From: an uncultured Mycoplasmatota bacterium
Lineage (GTDB): Bacteria > Bacillota_I > Bacilli_A > RF39 > UBA660
Length of the DNA stretch: 64,000 nt
Assembly: GCA_900543825.1 (NCBI GenBank)
Contig: UQSR01000001.1
Location: forward strand, 137,440-201,439
Direction of reading: 5' to 3'
Position numbers and translations under genes: made by a program. The notes under the pieces were generated by a model. That model was given only the letters and a program-made list of their open reading frames with translations, did not search any database and was not told where the DNA came from. The first letter of the stretch is position 1. Each line of letters opens with the position of its first letter. This document shows positions 36,201-44,377 of the stretch, one piece after another.

Positions 36201-38954
36201 GGAGGAAGTGGATGTAGTAGTAAGACTGTTACTCCAGGCGGTATATATGGAACAATGTGCGTTCCTACTCGTGAGGGATATACATTTGTTGGTTGGTTTG
36301 ATAGTGGTTATAAGGATAGTCCTTTAAATTATTATGCTGATACTTATAGTGATTTAAAAAATGCTTTTGGTACTAATCAAGATGCTTTATATAATCATTA
36401 TCTTGAATATGGTAAAAATGAAGGAAGAAGAATATCACAATATATTGCTAGTGATAAATTTACTGCTAATGCAAATCAGACAATATATGCTGGTTGGAAG
36501 GCTGGATATCTTATTGAATATAATGCAAATGGTGGAAGTGGAACGATGAATTCTACTTTGGCAACTACTGGTTCTTCTGTAACTATTAAGAGTAATGGCT
36601 TTACAAGAGATGGTTATTTGTTTGAAGGTTGGACAACTAATAGTAATGGAACAGATGATGGTTATGGATGGACAGGTTGGAGTGGTACTTGGAATTACAC
36701 AAGTGGCAAATATGGTATTGCTAATAGTAAACTTGTATTATATGCTAGATGGAAAACTATAAAAACTTATACTATTAGTTATAATTCTAATGGTGGAAGT
36801 GGTACGATGTCCTCTGATACTGTATCTACTGGTGGTGCTGCTACTATTAAAAATAATACATTTACAAGATCTGGTTATACTTTTGCAGGTTGGACAACCA
36901 ATAGCGACGGAACAGATGATGGTTATGGATGGGCTGAAGGTTGGTCTGGTACTTGGAATTATGATAATGGTCAATATGGTATTGCTAATAATGCGCTAGT
37001 GTTATATGCTAGATGGAATCCTAAGAGTTATACGATTAATTATAATGCAAATGGTGGAAGCGGTACGATGTCCTCTAGTACTGTTTCTAGTGGTAGCAGT
37101 GTAACTATTAAAAATAATGCATTTACAAAAAAAGGTTATACTTTTGCAGGTTGGACAACTAATAGTAACGGAACAGATGATGGTTATGGATGGACAGCTG
37201 GTAAGTCTTATACATGGAATTATGATAATGGACAGAAAGGAATTTCTAATAATACTTTGAAATTGTATGCTAGATGGGCACCAAAAAGTTATACCATTAG
37301 CTATAATTCTAATGGCGGAAGTGGTACGATGTCTTCTAGTACTGTATCCACTGGTGGTTCTGTAACTATTAAAAGTAATACTTTTACTAGAACTGGTTAC
37401 AAATTTGTAGGTTGGACAACTAATAGTAATGGAACAGATGATGGATATGGATGGACGGCTGGTAAGTCTTATACATGGAATTATGATAATGGGCAACTTG
37501 GTGTTACTAATAATTCATTAGTGTTATATGCTAGATGGGATAATCATTTTACTGTTACTTATAATGATAATGGTGGAAGCGGTTGTAGTAGTTCTAGTAA
37601 AACTGTTACATACGGTAGTGCCTATGGTAATTTATGTACTCCTACTAGAAGTGGATATATTTTTGCTGGTTGGTATAATAGTAGTTATGCTAATGCTCCT
37701 TGGACTTATTATTATGATAAATACAAGAGTAATTCAACTGTTTCCTCTATTGGTAGAAATGATAAGGTTGGTTTATATAATAACTATTTAACTAATTCTA
37801 CTAGAAAGTTTTCTGAATTTACTTCTACTGATACATATAGTGTTAATGGTAATCAAAAATTAGTGGCTGGATGGATGAAGTTTAATTATAAACGTACTAA
37901 ATATTCTAATTCTGGATCATCATGTAATGATGGCTATTTTGATACAATTAGTGGTGCTTATAATGATTGTTATGGTTCTACGATAACAATATTAAATGAT
38001 GTTACGGAATCTTCTGCTTATACATTTAAAAATTATGGTGCTGCTGGTCTTGGTAAAGATTATAGTATAACAATCGATCTTAATAGTCATACTTTAACTG
38101 TACCATCGTTAATTTTTGATAGCGGTAGTGGTGATGCTGTTATAAATGGACCGGGTAAAATTACTTATAATAGCAGTAGTTTTTCGGATACTTATTTATT
38201 GAATATAAAAAGTGGCCACGTATATATTAATGGCGGTACATATAATTCTAATAATATGACTGGTGTAATTAACTTGGAAAGTACTGGCGGTATAAATCTT
38301 GCTGATTCTAAAGCACGTCTTGCTATTGAGTCTAATAGTTCTACTCTTTGTTCAAGGGGTATTAATTCATTATCTTCTGATGAAATTGTTATTCAATCTA
38401 GAACAAATGGTATTAATATTTATGGTTCATGTTATGGTATTGATCATGCTGGGGTATTAAGACTTTATTCTTATTATCCTTCGGGGAATAATAAAGGCGT
38501 TGAAATGGCTGTTATTGGTTATTATGGATATGCTGCATTAAAAAGAACTGGTAATATTCAAGTCGGAAGTCCTGTATGTGCTACACGTGATAGTTGTACT
38601 GCCGCGGAAATTGAGGAAGGAAGTCTTGGACATTATGGTTATGGAACGGAAATGTATCCATATCTTGCTTCATATAGTGCTACTACAAATAATAATGAAT
38701 TGTTTGAGGTTGTATATAACAATTCTGATGTTGTTGTATACTTTACTGGTGGTAGATTAGTTAGTACAAAAACAGGACTTAGTTGTGCTAATGGTGGTAT
38801 TTATAGTAGTAGTGATGCTTGTAATCAATATTTTTCTAAATTTCCTATTCGCACAGGGAGTTCTTATACTGGAATTAAATATAGTACGGTATCTAATGAG
38901 ACTAATTCACATGGAGATAATATAAGTGGTTTTAAGGCTATGCTATATAAATAG
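33234..38954 (+). CDS. Giant adhesin with fibre-like N-domain, MBG and InlB-type repeats, 1,906 aa
   Basis: The chosen ATG has GGAGG 8 nt upstream; an earlier ATG overlaps that site. The signal is IVVIILGIFGISYALKVAPF. Residues of about 35-235 resemble the TasA/CalY-like subunits (KIAVNIKSANMDVNISY; VFLLWISESCSG). About 239-786 are MBG/Ig-like modules with the YNG-EQ-L and TNAGDY motifs. About 790-1436 hold InlB/Listeria-Bacteroides repeats (NGGSGTM, GYTFAGWTTNS, LYARW). From about 1546 to the end is a beta-helix-like domain. There is no LPXTG and no membrane tail. The N-domain suggests docking into the fibre, with the rest as a projecting adhesin; docking is inference. Confidence 0.82.
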   Translation: MTLNIKNIIKKNIRFISAMIVVIILGIFGISYALKVAPFNKIAVNIKSANMDVNISYDSGVNGADISNSGNLLPINDSLVTGPTVSDSRVLKAKFYVTGNTSNPENSIYDVAIHDFNVDCELRTEDLKWRLYKNGTLLSSGNLSPKFDTMSNNRLVLTETQQDLTTTKDEYVFLLWISESCSGDIANCSKEQDQSKYLGKSLSGSIKLELATKSKKALVRTTGVSGSCNYTMTSTPTCNTLTYNGNEQTLVSAGDNYTISNGTGTNAGDYAVTLKLKDGYKWNDGSTNDKILNCSINRKSASISASNQTIKYGSSIDNSKYTVSNLISGHSVSSVYLDTNIDKVGTGVITPTKSKIVDTSGNDVTDNYDLNYISGTLTINCLNTAVPPTVGNKRYNGNEQVGVSGGSNVELSGTLKATVIGNYNASAVPKANYCWNDGTTTKRDYVWSIKSNTMYITLNNKEADYTGSAINIDTPMIKNSDGDIITGPDLTYTYYNGGSCNGTALSGAPSNAGSYSVIATANAYGEYARSDSNCATLVINKVDSTLDASIPESITYGRTATLTYTLNPTGNVTCSSSNTNVATCSVDTTNKKITITPVNVGNTQITINGIPSNSNYNSSSVSKNVVINCSNTATEPSVVSGLIYNGSSQTGLKGGSNVNLSTISAINAGDYTGKATPKTNYCWVDGTTTTKSYSWSIAKKDVKCNITSVPTLKYPSSVTGTIKYSCTDSKVPSVTSSSTSDITVSGVTSTSATLKALKVGSSIITISTASDNNYNASNKATTNISISGDTYTISYNANNGTGAPASQSKSYGVGIKLSTSIPTRTGYTFTGWNTASDGSGTAYASGADFTNNANTVLYAQWRINKVYVGFNTNGGSITKNTNVYVADSNGNIAKNGSYKFHSISYGGTLGTSGLTNYNNTKYLYVEKTGSSVTSGQEWICMSGCTQANKVFNQTDQYAASDFCDASKSDCSVVLGVNWNDRYTVTYNNNGGSGCSSKTVTPGGIYGTMCVPTREGYTFVGWFDSGYKDSPLNYYADTYSDLKNAFGTNQDALYNHYLEYGKNEGRRISQYIASDKFTANANQTIYAGWKAGYLIEYNANGGSGTMNSTLATTGSSVTIKSNGFTRDGYLFEGWTTNSNGTDDGYGWTGWSGTWNYTSGKYGIANSKLVLYARWKTIKTYTISYNSNGGSGTMSSDTVSTGGAATIKNNTFTRSGYTFAGWTTNSDGTDDGYGWAEGWSGTWNYDNGQYGIANNALVLYARWNPKSYTINYNANGGSGTMSSSTVSSGSSVTIKNNAFTKKGYTFAGWTTNSNGTDDGYGWTAGKSYTWNYDNGQKGISNNTLKLYARWAPKSYTISYNSNGGSGTMSSSTVSTGGSVTIKSNTFTRTGYKFVGWTTNSNGTDDGYGWTAGKSYTWNYDNGQLGVTNNSLVLYARWDNHFTVTYNDNGGSGCSSSSKTVTYGSAYGNLCTPTRSGYIFAGWYNSSYANAPWTYYYDKYKSNSTVSSIGRNDKVGLYNNYLTNSTRKFSEFTSTDTYSVNGNQKLVAGWMKFNYKRTKYSNSGSSCNDGYFDTISGAYNDCYGSTITILNDVTESSAYTFKNYGAAGLGKDYSITIDLNSHTLTVPSLIFDSGSGDAVINGPGKITYNSSSFSDTYLLNIKSGHVYINGGTYNSNNMTGVINLESTGGINLADSKARLAIESNSSTLCSRGINSLSSDEIVIQSRTNGINIYGSCYGIDHAGVLRLYSYYPSGNNKGVEMAVIGYYGYAALKRTGNIQVGSPVCATRDSCTAAEIEEGSLGHYGYGTEMYPYLASYSATTNNNELFEVVYNNSDVVVYFTGGRLVSTKTGLSCANGGIYSSSDACNQYFSKFPIRTGSSYTGIKYSTVSNETNSHGDNISGFKAMLYK
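36516..37539 (+). repeat. Four tandem InlB-type repeats of about 255 bp
   Basis: Four consecutive units begin near 36516, 36766, 37024 and 37288. They keep the same order of GGTGGAAG, TTTACAAGA, GGTTGGACAAC and GATGATGGTTATGGATGG segments at DNA level. High similarity between units makes this tract prone to unit gain, loss or assembly collapse. Confidence 0.8.
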
Positions 38955-38965
38955 AGGTGATTAGT

Positions 38966-39385
38966 ATGAATAAATGGTTAAAATTATTTGTAGTTATTGG
39001 GGGAGTTTTTGTTATAGGAGGTGTTGGATTTATTATATATAAGGCTATTGATAGTTCTAAAGGTGATATTGTTGATCCTTCTAGTGCCTTATATAAAGAA
39101 GACACTATTGTAGATGATTTTCAATTTATGAGTGCTAAAATAAATAAGGTTAGTGATAGTTATTATATGTTTAGTGCAATGGTTAAAAATGTCAGTGATA
39201 AGGATTATGATATTGATAGTATTGAAGTTGATTTTTATAATAATAAAAATAAAAAAATTGGAAGTATGTTATATGTAATGGAAGAAGATAAATTTTATAG
39301 TTTAGAGACTATACCTATTAATTTGGGTAAAAATATTAATCTTGATAGGGCTTATTCTATTAAATATAAAATTAATTATAAATAA
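38966..39385 (+). CDS. Membrane-anchored FxLYD-like protein, 139 aa
   Basis: The ATG with GAGGTGA 5-6 nt upstream is preferred to a GTG that overlaps the ribosome site. A span (LFVVIGGVFVIGGVGFIIY, about residues 6-24) leads to a small beta-rich domain: YYMFSAMVKNVSDKDYDIDSIEVDFYN then KIGSMLYVMEE and a TIPINLGKN strand. This pattern resembles FxLYD or related immunoglobulin-like domains found on Gram-positive envelope proteins. It starts 11 nt after the giant adhesin, so it is likely an accessory, perhaps a membrane base or chaperone for it. Confidence 0.6.
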   Translation: MNKWLKLFVVIGGVFVIGGVGFIIYKAIDSSKGDIVDPSSALYKEDTIVDDFQFMSAKINKVSDSYYMFSAMVKNVSDKDYDIDSIEVDFYNNKNKKIGSMLYVMEEDKFYSLETIPINLGKNINLDRAYSIKYKINYK

Positions 39386-39411
39386 AAAGTGGTTAATTTA
39401 CTGCTTTTTTT
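39386..39411 (+). terminator. Terminator of surface module 2
   Basis: AAAGTGGT/ACTGCTTT stem (two G-U pairs) with a T tract. Confidence 0.6.
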
Positions 39412-39433
39412 ATTTAAAATAATGATTATTTTA

Positions 39434-39462
39434 TTTACTTATTTCATAATATATGTTAATAT
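39434..39462 (+). promoter_or_regulatory. rpsB-tsf promoter
   Basis: TTTACT, 17 nt, TAATAT. It leaves a leader of about 105 nt before rpsB, long enough for regulation, but no known leader motif was recognised. Confidence 0.45.
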
Positions 39463-39575
39463 ATATATGGCTTTTCAAAAAATATACACAAATATTGATT
39501 TAATTATTCTAGTGCCTTATGGTGAATATTAAAGATGAGATATTTGGAAGCAAAACGAAAGGAGAAATGATAATT

Positions 39576-40493
39576 ATGACAGTAGTATCTATGAGCTATT
39601 TGTTAGAAGCTGGAGTTCACTTTGGTCATCAGACTAAAAGATGGAATCCTAAAATGAAAGAGTATATTTATAACTCTAGAGATGATATTTATATCATTGA
39701 TTTACAAAAGACAGTTGCTAAATTAGAGGAGGCTTATGAAGCACTTAATAAGATTGCTTCAGAAGGTGGTAAAGTACTTTATGTTGGTACTAAAAAACAA
39801 GCACAAGAAGTATGTAAGGAAGAGGCTGAAAGAAGTAATATGTACTATATGACTGAAAGATGGTTAGGTGGTACTTTAACTAATTTTAGAACTATTAGAA
39901 GAAGAGTAAATCGTCTTGAAGAAATTGAAAAAATGGAAAAAGATGGTACTTTTGATAGATTGCCTAAGAAAGAAGTAGTAGGACTTAAGAAGGAATATGA
40001 AAAATTAAATAAGAATTTATGTGGTATTAGAGAAATGACTAAGTTACCTCAAGCTGTTATTATTGTTGATTCTACTAAAGAATATAATGCAATACATGAA
40101 GCTAGAAAACTTGGTATACCTGTATTTGGTCTTATTGATACTAATTGTGATCCTGATGATGTTGACTATGTTCTTCCTGCTAATGACGATGCTGTAAGAA
40201 GTATTAAAGTTGTACTTGGTGCTTTAACTAATGCTATCATTGAAGCTAATGGTGGTACAATAGTTGATTATGTTGGTGATGAAGAGAAGAAACCTTCTAA
40301 AGAAAAGTCTTTTGTAAAAAAAGAAAAGAAAGAAGTAAAAGAAGAAGTTACAGTTTTAGAAGAAAAAAATGAAAAGCCTGAATTAGATTTAAATATTCTA
40401 ACTGTTGCTGAACTTAGAGAACTTGCTAAGAAGAGAGAAATTAAGGGTTACTCTAAGATGAAAAAAGAAGAATTAATTGAAAATTTAAAATAA
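39576..40493 (+). CDS. rpsB: 30S ribosomal protein S2 with a C-terminal extension
   Basis: The 305-aa protein opens with [22 protein letters not shown] and carries the S2 core ([39 protein letters not shown] [22 protein letters not shown]). S2 joins late in 30S assembly near the head-body neck. The family is usually about 230-260 aa. Here a lysine/glutamate-rich linker and an [21 protein letters not shown] domain of about 35 residues follow, resembling the Rho N-terminal or SAP-type helix-extended loop. The start is set by AAAGGAG 11 nt upstream. rpsB-tsf is a classic pair. Confidence 0.95.
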   Translation: MTVVSMSYLLEAGVHFGHQTKRWNPKMKEYIYNSRDDIYIIDLQKTVAKLEEAYEALNKIASEGGKVLYVGTKKQAQEVCKEEAERSNMYYMTERWLGGTLTNFRTIRRRVNRLEEIEKMEKDGTFDRLPKKEVVGLKKEYEKLNKNLCGIREMTKLPQAVIIVDSTKEYNAIHEARKLGIPVFGLIDTNCDPDDVDYVLPANDDAVRSIKVVLGALTNAIIEANGGTIVDYVGDEEKKPSKEKSFVKKEKKEVKEEVTVLEEKNEKPELDLNILTVAELRELAKKREIKGYSKMKKEELIENLK

Positions 40494-40504
40494 GGAGGAA
40501 TACT

Positions 40505-41377
40505 ATGATTACTGCAAATATGGTTAAAGAGCTTAGAGAACAAACTGGAGCAGGTATGCTTGATTGTAAAAAAGCACTTACTGAAACTAATGGTAATATG
40601 GAAGAGGCTATTACTTGGCTTAGAGAAAAAGGAATTAGTAAAGCTGCTAAAAAGCAAACTAGAATTGCTGCTGAAGGTCTTGCTACTGCTAAGATAAGTG
40701 GTAATAATGCTGTTTTAGTTGAGGTTAATTCTGAAACTGATTTTGTTGCTAAGAATCCTGAATTTGTTTCTTTAGTAGATGGTATTGCTAATGTTATATT
40801 AGATAAGAAGCCAGCTAATATGGAAGAAGCTATGAAATTGGAATTAGATGGTACTTCTATAGAAGAGGCTATTGTTAATAAAACTGCTACTATTGGTGAA
40901 AAATTATCTTTTAGAAGATTTGAGCTAGTAGAAAAAACTGATAATCAAGTATTTGGTACTTATTCTCATATGGGCGGTAAGATTGTTACTTTAGCACTTC
41001 TTGAAGGAAATGACACAGAAGTAGCAAAAGATATTGCAATGCAAATCGCTGCTATGAGACCTTTATACTTAGATAGAGAGTCAGTTCCAGAAGAAAGAAT
41101 TCAAAAAGAAAGAGAAATTCTTACTGAACAAGCTGAAAATGAGGGACTTGATTCTAATAAATTACCTATGATTGTTAATGGTAGACTTAATAAATTCTTT
41201 GAAGAAATTTGTTTAGTTGATCAAGGATTTGTTAAAGAAAATAAGATGAAAGTTTCTAAATATGTTGAAAGCAAAAATATGAAGATAGTATCTTTTGTTA
41301 GATATGAAGTTGGCGAAGGTTTAGAGAAAAAAGAAGAGAACTTTGCTGATGAAGTGGCTAAGCAAATTAATGGATAA
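40505..41377 (+). CDS. tsf: Translation elongation factor Ts
   Basis: The 290-aa protein has the N-terminal UBA-like domain (MVKELREQTGAGMLDCKKAL) followed by the conserved core with VEVNSETDFVAKNPEF and MGGKIVTLALLEG, and DIAMQIAAMRP. EF-Ts exchanges GDP for GTP on EF-Tu in the cytoplasm. It lies 11 nt after rpsB with an AAGGAGG site and is followed by a terminator, so rpsB and tsf form one operon. Confidence 0.97.
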   Translation: MITANMVKELREQTGAGMLDCKKALTETNGNMEEAITWLREKGISKAAKKQTRIAAEGLATAKISGNNAVLVEVNSETDFVAKNPEFVSLVDGIANVILDKKPANMEEAMKLELDGTSIEEAIVNKTATIGEKLSFRRFELVEKTDNQVFGTYSHMGGKIVTLALLEGNDTEVAKDIAMQIAAMRPLYLDRESVPEERIQKEREILTEQAENEGLDSNKLPMIVNGRLNKFFEEICLVDQGFVKENKMKVSKYVESKNMKIVSFVRYEVGEGLEKKEENFADEVAKQING

Positions 41378-41385
41378 TTATAATT

Positions 41386-41408
41386 GAAGGACTTTGGTCC
41401 TTCTTTTT
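41386..41408 (+). terminator. Terminator after tsf
   Basis: GAAGGAC-TTTG-GTCCTTC hairpin followed by TTTTTCTTTT. Confidence 0.85.
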
Positions 41409-41459
41409 CTTTTGTAATTTATGTTTTTTTATTGAATATTCTTAAGTAGGGTGACTATT

Positions 41460-43367
41460 ATGTTTAATAAAGGTATTCATAAACGTATTAAAATTGTTTT
41501 ACTTATTATTTTATTTATATTTATTATAATAATAGCTAAAGTATTTTATATAGAAGTTATTGATTATAAAAAACTTAATAGTTTAGCTAGTGGCCTTTGG
41601 AGTAGAAATTTACCTATTGAGGCTGATAGGGGAAATATTTATACTGTTGATGGTGAAGCTATAGCTAGTAATCTTACTACTACTTCTTTAGTTTTTATTC
41701 CTAATCAAATTAAGAATAAGGATTTGGTTGCAGAAAAAATTAGTGGGATTCTTGATGTTCCTAAGAGTAAGATAGAAGAGCATTTATATAAAAAGTCAAT
41801 GATGGAAAGAGTTCATCCTGAGGGTAGAAGATTATCTTACGAAATAGCTGATAAAATAGAAAATTTACATTTTGATGGTGTTTATTTACTTAAAGAATCA
41901 AAAAGATATTATCCACATAACGAAATGTTATCACATGTACTTGGTTATGTTGGTATTGATAATCAGGGGCTTAGTGGATTGGAACTGGAATATGATGATA
42001 TTTTGACTGGTGAATATGGTTCTATTCAGTATTTTTCTGATGCTAAGGGTAATAATTTAGAGAGAAATTCAGTTTATGTTGAACCTGAGGATGGTCTTGA
42101 TATTTATCTTACTGTTAATTATGGTATTCAATCATCTATTGAAAGGGAACTTGATAATGTTGTTTTGAGATATAATCCAGATGGTGCCTGGGCTATTGCT
42201 ATGGATCCTAATACGGGAGAGATTTTAGGTATGAGTTCTAGACCTAATTTTAATCCTAATAGTTATAAAGATTATGATACTGAGACTATTAATAGGAATA
42301 TGGCTATATGGGCTAGTTATGAGCCTGGTAGTACTTTTAAAATTCTTACTTTGAGTGCTGCAGTTAACGAAGGAAAAGTTGATTTACTTAAAGATACTTT
42401 TTATGATGGTGGTAGTGTTAATGTTGATGGCGCTAGAATTAAATGTTGGAAGCATGGTGGTCATGGTAGTCAGACTTTTCTTGAGGTTGTACAGAATTCT
42501 TGTAATCCTGGGTTTGTTGAGCTTGGTAATAGATTGGGGAAAGAAACTTTATTTGATTATATTAATAAATTTGGTTATGGTAAGAAGACTGGTATTGATT
42601 TGAATGGTGAGGCCACTGGTATTTTGTTTTCTTTAGATAAAGTTGGGCCTGTTGAACTTGCTACAACTGCTTTTGGACAGGGAGTTAGTGTTACTGCCTT
42701 ACAGCAAGTAGTAGCGGTTAGTGCGGCGATTAATGGTGGTACTTTATATAAACCATATATTGTTAAAAGAGTGGCTTATCATGAGAATGGTCAAATTATT
42801 AAAGAGGTTAAACCTACTATTGTTAGAGATAATATTGTTACTAAGGATACTAGTGAAAAGGTTAGAATGACTTTAGAATCGGTTGTTTCGCTTGGTACTG
42901 GTCGTAATGCTTATATTGATGGTTATAGAGTTGGTGGTAAAACTGGTACTGCGCAAAAGGTTAATAATGGTATTTATATGCAAGGTAATTATATAGTATC
43001 TTTTATTGGTTTTTTGCCTGCTAATGATCCTAAGATAGTGGTATATCTTGCAATTGATAATCCTAAAGGAGTTACACAATATGGTGGTACTGTTAGTGCT
43101 CCTATTGTTAAAAATATTATGGAAGATGCTATTACAAGTCTTAATATAGAAAAACAGGATGGTGGTACAGAAAAGAAATACCAATGGTATGATAAAAAAT
43201 ATTATACTGTTCCAAATGTTGTCGGCAAATCTAAAAAAGAGGCTACATCGATGCTTAAAAGTTTTTCTGTTGAATATAGTGGTAGTGGAGATGTTGTTGT
43301 TAATCAGTCCCCTGATAGCGATAGTAGAATTGCTGAGGGCGAGAAGGTTAGGTTATATTTAGGCTAG
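41460..43367 (+). CDS. Class B penicillin-binding protein with a PASTA domain
   Basis: The 635-aa protein has one N-terminal span (about residues 12-32) and a PBP dimerisation region with the LPIEADRGNIYTVDG box. The transpeptidase has catalytic SxxK in YEPGSTFKIL, SxN as QNSCNPGF and KTG as VGGKTGTAQK. A single C-terminal PASTA domain starts at YTVPNVVGKS. It crosslinks peptidoglycan outside the membrane. FtsI/PBP2B and the sporulation protein SpoVD share this layout; SpoVD has one PASTA, so either division or spore cortex is possible. The ATG is preferred to an upstream GTG for spacing from AGGG. The dcw partners ftsL and mraW are missing. Confidence 0.9.
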   Translation: MFNKGIHKRIKIVLLIILFIFIIIIAKVFYIEVIDYKKLNSLASGLWSRNLPIEADRGNIYTVDGEAIASNLTTTSLVFIPNQIKNKDLVAEKISGILDVPKSKIEEHLYKKSMMERVHPEGRRLSYEIADKIENLHFDGVYLLKESKRYYPHNEMLSHVLGYVGIDNQGLSGLELEYDDILTGEYGSIQYFSDAKGNNLERNSVYVEPEDGLDIYLTVNYGIQSSIERELDNVVLRYNPDGAWAIAMDPNTGEILGMSSRPNFNPNSYKDYDTETINRNMAIWASYEPGSTFKILTLSAAVNEGKVDLLKDTFYDGGSVNVDGARIKCWKHGGHGSQTFLEVVQNSCNPGFVELGNRLGKETLFDYINKFGYGKKTGIDLNGEATGILFSLDKVGPVELATTAFGQGVSVTALQQVVAVSAAINGGTLYKPYIVKRVAYHENGQIIKEVKPTIVRDNIVTKDTSEKVRMTLESVVSLGTGRNAYIDGYRVGGKTGTAQKVNNGIYMQGNYIVSFIGFLPANDPKIVVYLAIDNPKGVTQYGGTVSAPIVKNIMEDAITSLNIEKQDGGTEKKYQWYDKKYYTVPNVVGKSKKEATSMLKSFSVEYSGSGDVVVNQSPDSDSRIAEGEKVRLYLG

Positions 43368-43371
43368 TAAT

Positions 43372-43400
43372 TTGAACTTTTGTTATTTATATGTTATAAT
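43372..43400 (+). promoter_or_regulatory. Promoter of the kinase-like gene
   Basis: TTGAAC, 17 nt, TATAAT, ending 22 nt before the ATG. Confidence 0.65.
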
Positions 43401-43422
43401 ATAGGGCGTTTTAGGGGGATAT

Positions 43423-44277
43423 ATGGATATTATTAATATGTCAAGTAAGCAGATTACTAGTAATATAACATTAGATAGTTATAATACTTCGGGATATTTG
43501 AAAATAGTTAATTATTTTAATAGAAAGATGGTTCTTAAAAAAATTGATCCTATTAGATATGATGAGGTTATTAGTAAGGTTTTATTTTTAAATAGATATA
43601 AAAATTTAATGCCTAGTAATTTTGTTATTCCAGAATTTTTGGTATTACTTGATAATAAGGATTTATATATGGCTATTGATTATATAAATGGTAATAATCT
43701 TGGCGATGTATTAAAAGATAAAAATATTAATATTTGTGATAAAAAGATATATTTATCTTATATAGGTAATACTTTAGAAGAAATGAGGCATATGAGAGAA
43801 AATCCTTTACTTAGTGATTTTTGTTTAGGGGATTTACACGAAGATAATTTTATTGTTTCTAATAAGAAGTTATATACTATTGATTTAGATGACGCAAAGA
43901 TTGATTCTATTAGTCCGATAGCTAGTTATTTACAAGTTGGGTCTTTATTTAGTTATTTGCATACAGATAAATATATTATTGAAGATTATAATCCTTATTT
44001 TGTTAAATATGAAGTTAATTACAATACTGATTTATATTGTTATATTATGATTATTTTGAACTTTTTATATGGAGATAATGTTAATAATATGGATATAGAG
44101 GAGTTTTATTGTTATCTTGACTATTTAGATAGATTAGGAATTGATGGTTCTTTACTTAAATGTTTTAATAGTATTTATTCTTCTGATGATAATATTAATC
44201 CTATGAATTATATTGATAGTTTGACTTCTAATCAAATTTATAGAGCTAAAAAGATTGTTTATAAATATAATAAATAG
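43423..44277 (+). CDS. Protein-kinase-like protein, 284 aa
   Basis: The sequence shows a protein-kinase-like (PKL) fold. A VLKKID segment (about residues 37-42) can supply the ATP-binding Lys. The catalytic loop GDLHEDN is at 136-142, with the Asp followed five positions later by Asn, and IDLDDAK at 153-159 matches the metal-binding DFG/DxD position. No glycine-rich loop is obvious. No membrane span is seen, so it is cytoplasmic. Relatives range from aminoglycoside and choline phosphotransferases to fructosamine kinases and small-molecule kinases. It stands between the PBP gene and mraY with its own promoter. Substrate unknown. Confidence 0.65.
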   Translation: MDIINMSSKQITSNITLDSYNTSGYLKIVNYFNRKMVLKKIDPIRYDEVISKVLFLNRYKNLMPSNFVIPEFLVLLDNKDLYMAIDYINGNNLGDVLKDKNINICDKKIYLSYIGNTLEEMRHMRENPLLSDFCLGDLHEDNFIVSNKKLYTIDLDDAKIDSISPIASYLQVGSLFSYLHTDKYIIEDYNPYFVKYEVNYNTDLYCYIMIILNFLYGDNVNNMDIEEFYCYLDYLDRLGIDGSLLKCFNSIYSSDDNINPMNYIDSLTSNQIYRAKKIVYKYNK

Positions 44278-44377
44278 TTATTTACATTGTATTGTAAAAT
44301 AATAAAAAAGATACTATTTTATTTTTATTAGTTGTGATATAATATATTTAGAATATATTTGGAAATGGGGAGTTAGA

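Noticed and set aside
36058..36549. Leucine/isoleucine-rich plus-strand frames within giant genes
   Set aside because: These +1/+2 frames arise because GAT, TAT and GGT codons read as ATT/TTA-type codons out of frame; they lack starts with ribosome sites.
37002..37496. Minus-strand open frame of 164 codons
   Set aside because: It lies antisense to the InlB repeats of the giant adhesin, has low-complexity Ile/Thr/Ser content and no ribosome site; it is a shadow of the repeat codons.
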